Positions 41,768 to 44,816 of a stretch of DNA of 44,816 bases are shown in pieces (the first letter of the stretch is position 1; each line of letters begins with the position of its first letter). Source of the stretch: Candidatus Enterenecus stercoripullorum (GTDB taxonomy: Bacteria > Bacillota > Clostridia > Oscillospirales > Oscillospiraceae); the NCBI GenBank assembly GCA_018716015.1, contig DVKM01000046.1, forward strand, positions 1 through 44,816. The letters run 5' to 3'. The notes beneath the pieces are model-generated. The model was not told the DNA's origin, made no database searches, and saw only the letters and a program-made list of their open reading frames with translations. Made by a program: the position numbers and the translations under genes.

Positions 41768-43897
41768 ATGAAATATGAACAGTGGAACCTGCGCCGGGCT
41801 GTCTCCACAGACGCTCTGCGCCGGATGGAGCAGGCGGGGCTGCCGCCGTTGTGTGCCGCTGTGCTGTGCGCCCGGGGGCTGGACACGCCGGAAAAGGCGG
41901 CCGAGTTCCTGGCGGAGACGCCGGTTTTGTTGCGGGATCCCTTTCTGCTGCAGGATATGGACCGGGCGGCGGAGCGGATCGGCCGGGCGCTGGACCAGGG
42001 AGAGGCCATTGCCGTCTACGGGGACTACGACGTGGACGGCATTACGGCCACCTGCCTGCTTCTGGAGTTCCTGCGGGAGCGGGGCGGGCGGGTGGTCAGT
42101 CATATCCCGGACCGGACGGAGGAGGGATACGGCCTGAATCCCGGCGCCATTGACACGCTCTTTCAGCATGGCACTAGCCTGATCGTCACGGTGGACTGCG
42201 GCATCACCGCGGTGCGGGAAGTGGAATACGCCAAAACCCTGGGGATGGACGTGGTGATCACTGACCACCACCAGTGCAAGGGGGAGCTGCCCCAGGCCGC
42301 CGCAGTGGTGAATCCCCGCCGGCCCGACTGCCCGTATCCGTTCAAGGAGCTGGCCGGGGTGGGCGTGGCGTTGAAGCTGGCCCTGGCCCTCACCCCCCCC
42401 GCCGGGCGGGAGGCGGTTTTGCGCCGCTACGGGGAGCTGGCCGCCATCGGTACGGTGGCTGATGTGATGCGGCTGTCCGACGAGAACCGGACCCTGGTGC
42501 GGCGTGGGCTGTCACTGATGGCCGAAACCCGGCGGCCCGGGCTGCGGGCTCTGCTGCGGGAGGCGGGATGGGAGGCAGGCACCCCCCCCACCGCCGTCAC
42601 CATCGGCTACGGCCTAGCCCCCCGGATCAACGCCGCCGGCCGGATGGAGCGGGCGGGCGTGGCCTTGGAGTTGCTGCTCACAAAGGACGAGGAGCGGGGG
42701 CAAGACCTGGCTCTGGAGCTTTGCGAGCTGAACCGGAAGCGGCAGGCCATCGAGCTTGCCATCTATGAACAGTGTGATTCCCTTCTTGCCCGCCAGCCCC
42801 AGCTGGCCGAGCCCGTCATTGTGCTGGCGGGGGAGAGCTGGCACCAGGGGGTGGTGGGTATCGTGGCCTCCCGGCTGGCGGAGAAATACGCCTGCCCCGC
42901 TTTTATGATCAGCCTGGATCACGGTAAGGGCAAGGGGTCCTGCCGCTCTTTCGGGCAGTTCAACCTGTTTGCCGCCCTGGAGCGGTGCGCTCCCCTGCTG
43001 GAGCAGTACGGCGGACACGCGCTGGCCGCCGGCTTTACCATCCGGGAGGAGAATATCCCCGCCTTCCGAGCGGCCATGGCCCGGCTGGTGTCCAGCTATA
43101 CCCAAGGGTACCCCATGATCACCGCCCTGGATGTGGACGCGGAGATCGACAGCTGCACCTGGCTCAGCTGCCAGCAGGTGGACGCTTTGTCCATGTTGGA
43201 GCCCTTTGGCGCGGGCAACCCCAAGCCGGTCTTTCTGCTGCGCTCGGTGTGCGTGCAGTCCTGCGCCGATGTGGGCAATGGCCGCCATTTGAAGATGAAG
43301 GTGCGCCGGGACGGGGTGACGTTGGACGCAATTTTTTTCTCTGCAAATACCGCCGCCTGCGGCGTTGCCCCCGGGGACCGGCTGGACCTGGCCTTTCACC
43401 TGCAGGTCAACGAGTACCGGAACGCCCGCGCGGTGCAGCTGCAGTTGTGCGACCTGCGCCCCGCCCCCACTCGGGCTAAGCTGGAGCAGGCCCTGTTCCG
43501 CCGCCTGCGGCAGGGGGAGCTGCTCTCCCGCTGGGAGGCATCCCTGCTGTTGCCCGACCGGCAGGACTTTGCCCAGCTTTGGCGTTTTCTGGAGCAAAGC
43601 TGCGCTGCCGGTCCAGCAGTATCCCGGCTGGACCAGCTGGTGCGCCATGCGGTGAGGGGGCAGACCCACCATGGCTCCTATGGGAAAACCCTGGTGTGCC
43701 TGCATGTCATGGACGAGCGGGGGCTGATTCAGGTTACGGTTTCCGACGATATGATTTCCGTTTGCTTACAGCCCCAGGGGGATAAGGTGGATCTGGAACA
43801 GGCACAGATGATGAAGCGGCTGAGGACCATTCTGGGCCCGGAGCCAGAGGAAGAGAGGAGGCGCCGTCATGGAGGAGAACATTCAGGAACGCTATGA
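41768..43897 (+). CDS. recJ: Single-stranded-DNA-specific exonuclease RecJ
   Basis: 709 residues. RecJ degrades single-stranded DNA 5' to 3' in mismatch repair, base-excision repair and recombination. DHH-family motifs: AVYGDYDVDGITAT (about 80-93), VTVDCGI and VITDHHQCKGELP (about 158-170), then the DHHA1 region with GHALAAGFTI (about 418-427) and an OB-like C-terminal domain. The extra 150-residue C-terminal part is typical of Firmicute RecJ. The ATG follows TGAGGATGGAG. It overlaps the relA start by 29 bases. Confidence 0.96.
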   Translation: MKYEQWNLRRAVSTDALRRMEQAGLPPLCAAVLCARGLDTPEKAAEFLAETPVLLRDPFLLQDMDRAAERIGRALDQGEAIAVYGDYDVDGITATCLLLEFLRERGGRVVSHIPDRTEEGYGLNPGAIDTLFQHGTSLIVTVDCGITAVREVEYAKTLGMDVVITDHHQCKGELPQAAAVVNPRRPDCPYPFKELAGVGVALKLALALTPPAGREAVLRRYGELAAIGTVADVMRLSDENRTLVRRGLSLMAETRRPGLRALLREAGWEAGTPPTAVTIGYGLAPRINAAGRMERAGVALELLLTKDEERGQDLALELCELNRKRQAIELAIYEQCDSLLARQPQLAEPVIVLAGESWHQGVVGIVASRLAEKYACPAFMISLDHGKGKGSCRSFGQFNLFAALERCAPLLEQYGGHALAAGFTIREENIPAFRAAMARLVSSYTQGYPMITALDVDAEIDSCTWLSCQQVDALSMLEPFGAGNPKPVFLLRSVCVQSCADVGNGRHLKMKVRRDGVTLDAIFFSANTAACGVAPGDRLDLAFHLQVNEYRNARAVQLQLCDLRPAPTRAKLEQALFRRLRQGELLSRWEASLLLPDRQDFAQLWRFLEQSCAAGPAVSRLDQLVRHAVRGQTHHGSYGKTLVCLHVMDERGLIQVTVSDDMISVCLQPQGDKVDLEQAQMMKRLRTILGPEPEEERRRRHGGEHSGTL

Positions 43898-44816
43898 ACA
43901 GTTAGAAAAGCGGGTGCTGGAGAACAATCCCAATGCCGATACAGCGCGGCTGCGCTCCGCTTTTGAATACGCCGACCAGCACCACGGGGGACAGCTGCGC
44001 AAGAGTGGCGAGCGTTATATCACCCACCCCATCGCCGTGGCGGAGATCGTGGCCGACCTGGGGCTGGATCTGGATTCCGTCATCGCTGCTTTGCTCCACG
44101 ACTGCATTGAAGACACCGACTCCACCCATGACGACATCGCCAAGCAGTTTGGCGCCACGGTGGCCGAGTTGGTGGAAGGGGTCACCAAGCTGACCCGGAT
44201 GCAGTATACCTCCAAGGAAGAGGAGCAGATGGAGAACCTGCGCAAGATGTTCATGGCCATGGCCAAGGACGTGCGGGTCATCCTCATCAAGCTGTGCGAC
44301 CGGCTGCACAACATGCGCACCCTGGAGTACCAGTCTGAGCGCAAGCAGAAGGAAAAGTCCCTGGAGACCATGGAGATCTACGCTCCCATCGCCCACCGCC
44401 TGGGCATGCAGCGGCTGAAGTGGGAGCTGGAGGATCTGTCTCTGCAGTATCTGGACCCCATCGGCTACAAGGAGGTCCAGGAGGAGCTGGACGAGCTCAC
44501 CCGCCAGAACTCTGAATTCCTGGCCCGGATGCAGAAGCAGATCGAGGAGCGCCTGGCCCAGGAGGGGGTCAAGTGTACCGTCTACGGCCGGCTCAAGCAC
44601 ATCTACTCGGTGTACCGAAAGATGTACGCCCAGAGCAAAACCATCAAGGAGATCTTCGACATCTACGCCTTCCGGGTCATCGTGGCGGATATCCCTGCCT
44701 GTTATACGGTGCTGGGCTGCATCCACGACATGTTCAAGCCGGTGCTGGGCCGGTTCAAGGACTATATCGGCACCCCCAAGCCCAACGGCTACCAGTCCCT
44801 GCACACCACCGTCATC
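43869..44816 (+). CDS. relA: RelA/SpoT-family (p)ppGpp synthetase/hydrolase, 5' part
   Basis: The first 316 codons are visible and the gene runs off the window. The HD hydrolase domain is complete: Arg44, His53 (ITHPIAVAEI), His77-Asp78 and Glu81-Asp82 (LLHDCIEDT), then KLCDRLHNMRTLE. The synthetase domain begins near 237 (YGRLKHIYSVYRKM) and continues with IFDIYAFRVIV and the GYQSLHTTVI edge. Intact HD and synthetase motifs suggest the bifunctional Firmicute Rel. GAGGAGG lies within the end of recJ, and the 29-base overlap suggests co-expression. The usual dtd neighbour is elsewhere (21152). Confidence 0.95.
   Translation, partial: MEENIQERYEQLEKRVLENNPNADTARLRSAFEYADQHHGGQLRKSGERYITHPIAVAEIVADLGLDLDSVIAALLHDCIEDTDSTHDDIAKQFGATVAELVEGVTKLTRMQYTSKEEEQMENLRKMFMAMAKDVRVILIKLCDRLHNMRTLEYQSERKQKEKSLETMEIYAPIAHRLGMQRLKWELEDLSLQYLDPIGYKEVQEELDELTRQNSEFLARMQKQIEERLAQEGVKCTVYGRLKHIYSVYRKMYAQSKTIKEIFDIYAFRVIVADIPACYTVLGCIHDMFKPVLGRFKDYIGTPKPNGYQSLHTTVI

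Overview
The window looks like a chromosome segment of a G+C-rich low-copy-tRNA-cluster Firmicute, most likely class Clostridia, family Oscillospiraceae (Flavonifractor / Pseudoflavonifractor / Intestinimonas-like). This is inference from strong AGGAGG ribosome binding sites, sigma-A promoters with 17-bp spacers, a T-box glycyl-tRNA synthetase leader, single-chain GlyRS, type-3 ProRS, DnaD plus a DnaI/DnaC-like loader, and the PadR/DUF4097/PspC cluster; no 16S sequence is present to prove it.

Region 1 (1-3170) starts in the tail of a 5S rRNA, followed by five plus-strand tRNAs (Asn, Ile2/Met CAT, Trp, Asp, Thr) and a terminator. Then comes an AT-richer accessory island (about 634-2870) with a decayed HTH gene, an XRE regulator, the stub of a minus-strand gene that keeps promoter and operator, a DUF5067 lipoprotein, and a transposase start fused to a tyrosine-integrase tail. 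The island ends against a minus-strand tRNA operon (Met, Glu, Val).

Region 2 (3256-8760) is one minus-strand operon under a glycine T-box: glyS, an LtaS-like membrane sulfatase-fold enzyme, and a split transketolase. Region 3 (8919-15840) runs plus: zapA, a U32 peptidase-family RNA-modification candidate, maf, mreC, mutS. Region 4 (15840-19000) has mnmE (minus), a SecB-like protein, a membrane zinc-ribbon protein (minus) and a dCMP deaminase. Region 5 (19064-24656) runs plus: dnaD-like, helicase-loader ATPase, dtd, mutL and a uridine-kinase-like protein, i.e. replication, repair and translation quality control.

Region 6 (24700-27230) is a minus-strand envelope-stress-type operon: a 47-residue protein, PadR regulator, DUF4097 beta-repeat protein and PspC, behind a strong promoter with two operator-like dyads. 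Region 7 (27288-30220) has an Mrp/NBP35 Fe-S ATPase, a degenerate histidine-kinase-like protein and a stand-alone tyrosine recombinase. Region 8 (30495-34938) has proS, an Sfp-type phosphopantetheinyl transferase, and a glycolipid glycosyltransferase translationally coupled to a YbhN-type membrane protein behind OmpR-type direct repeats. Region 9 (34967-44816) holds the UPF0210/ACT pair with yfbR-like nucleotidase, mtaB, proBA, lexA with an SOS box, recJ and the first 316 codons of relA.

Most of the window is ordinary core genome. The parts most worth a second look are the tRNA-bounded island, the PadR operon with its small leading protein, the glycine T-box over envelope and carbon genes, the pseudo-histidine kinase and the orphan recombinase. 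I found no CRISPR array, no biosynthetic cluster and no recognisable new defence system.
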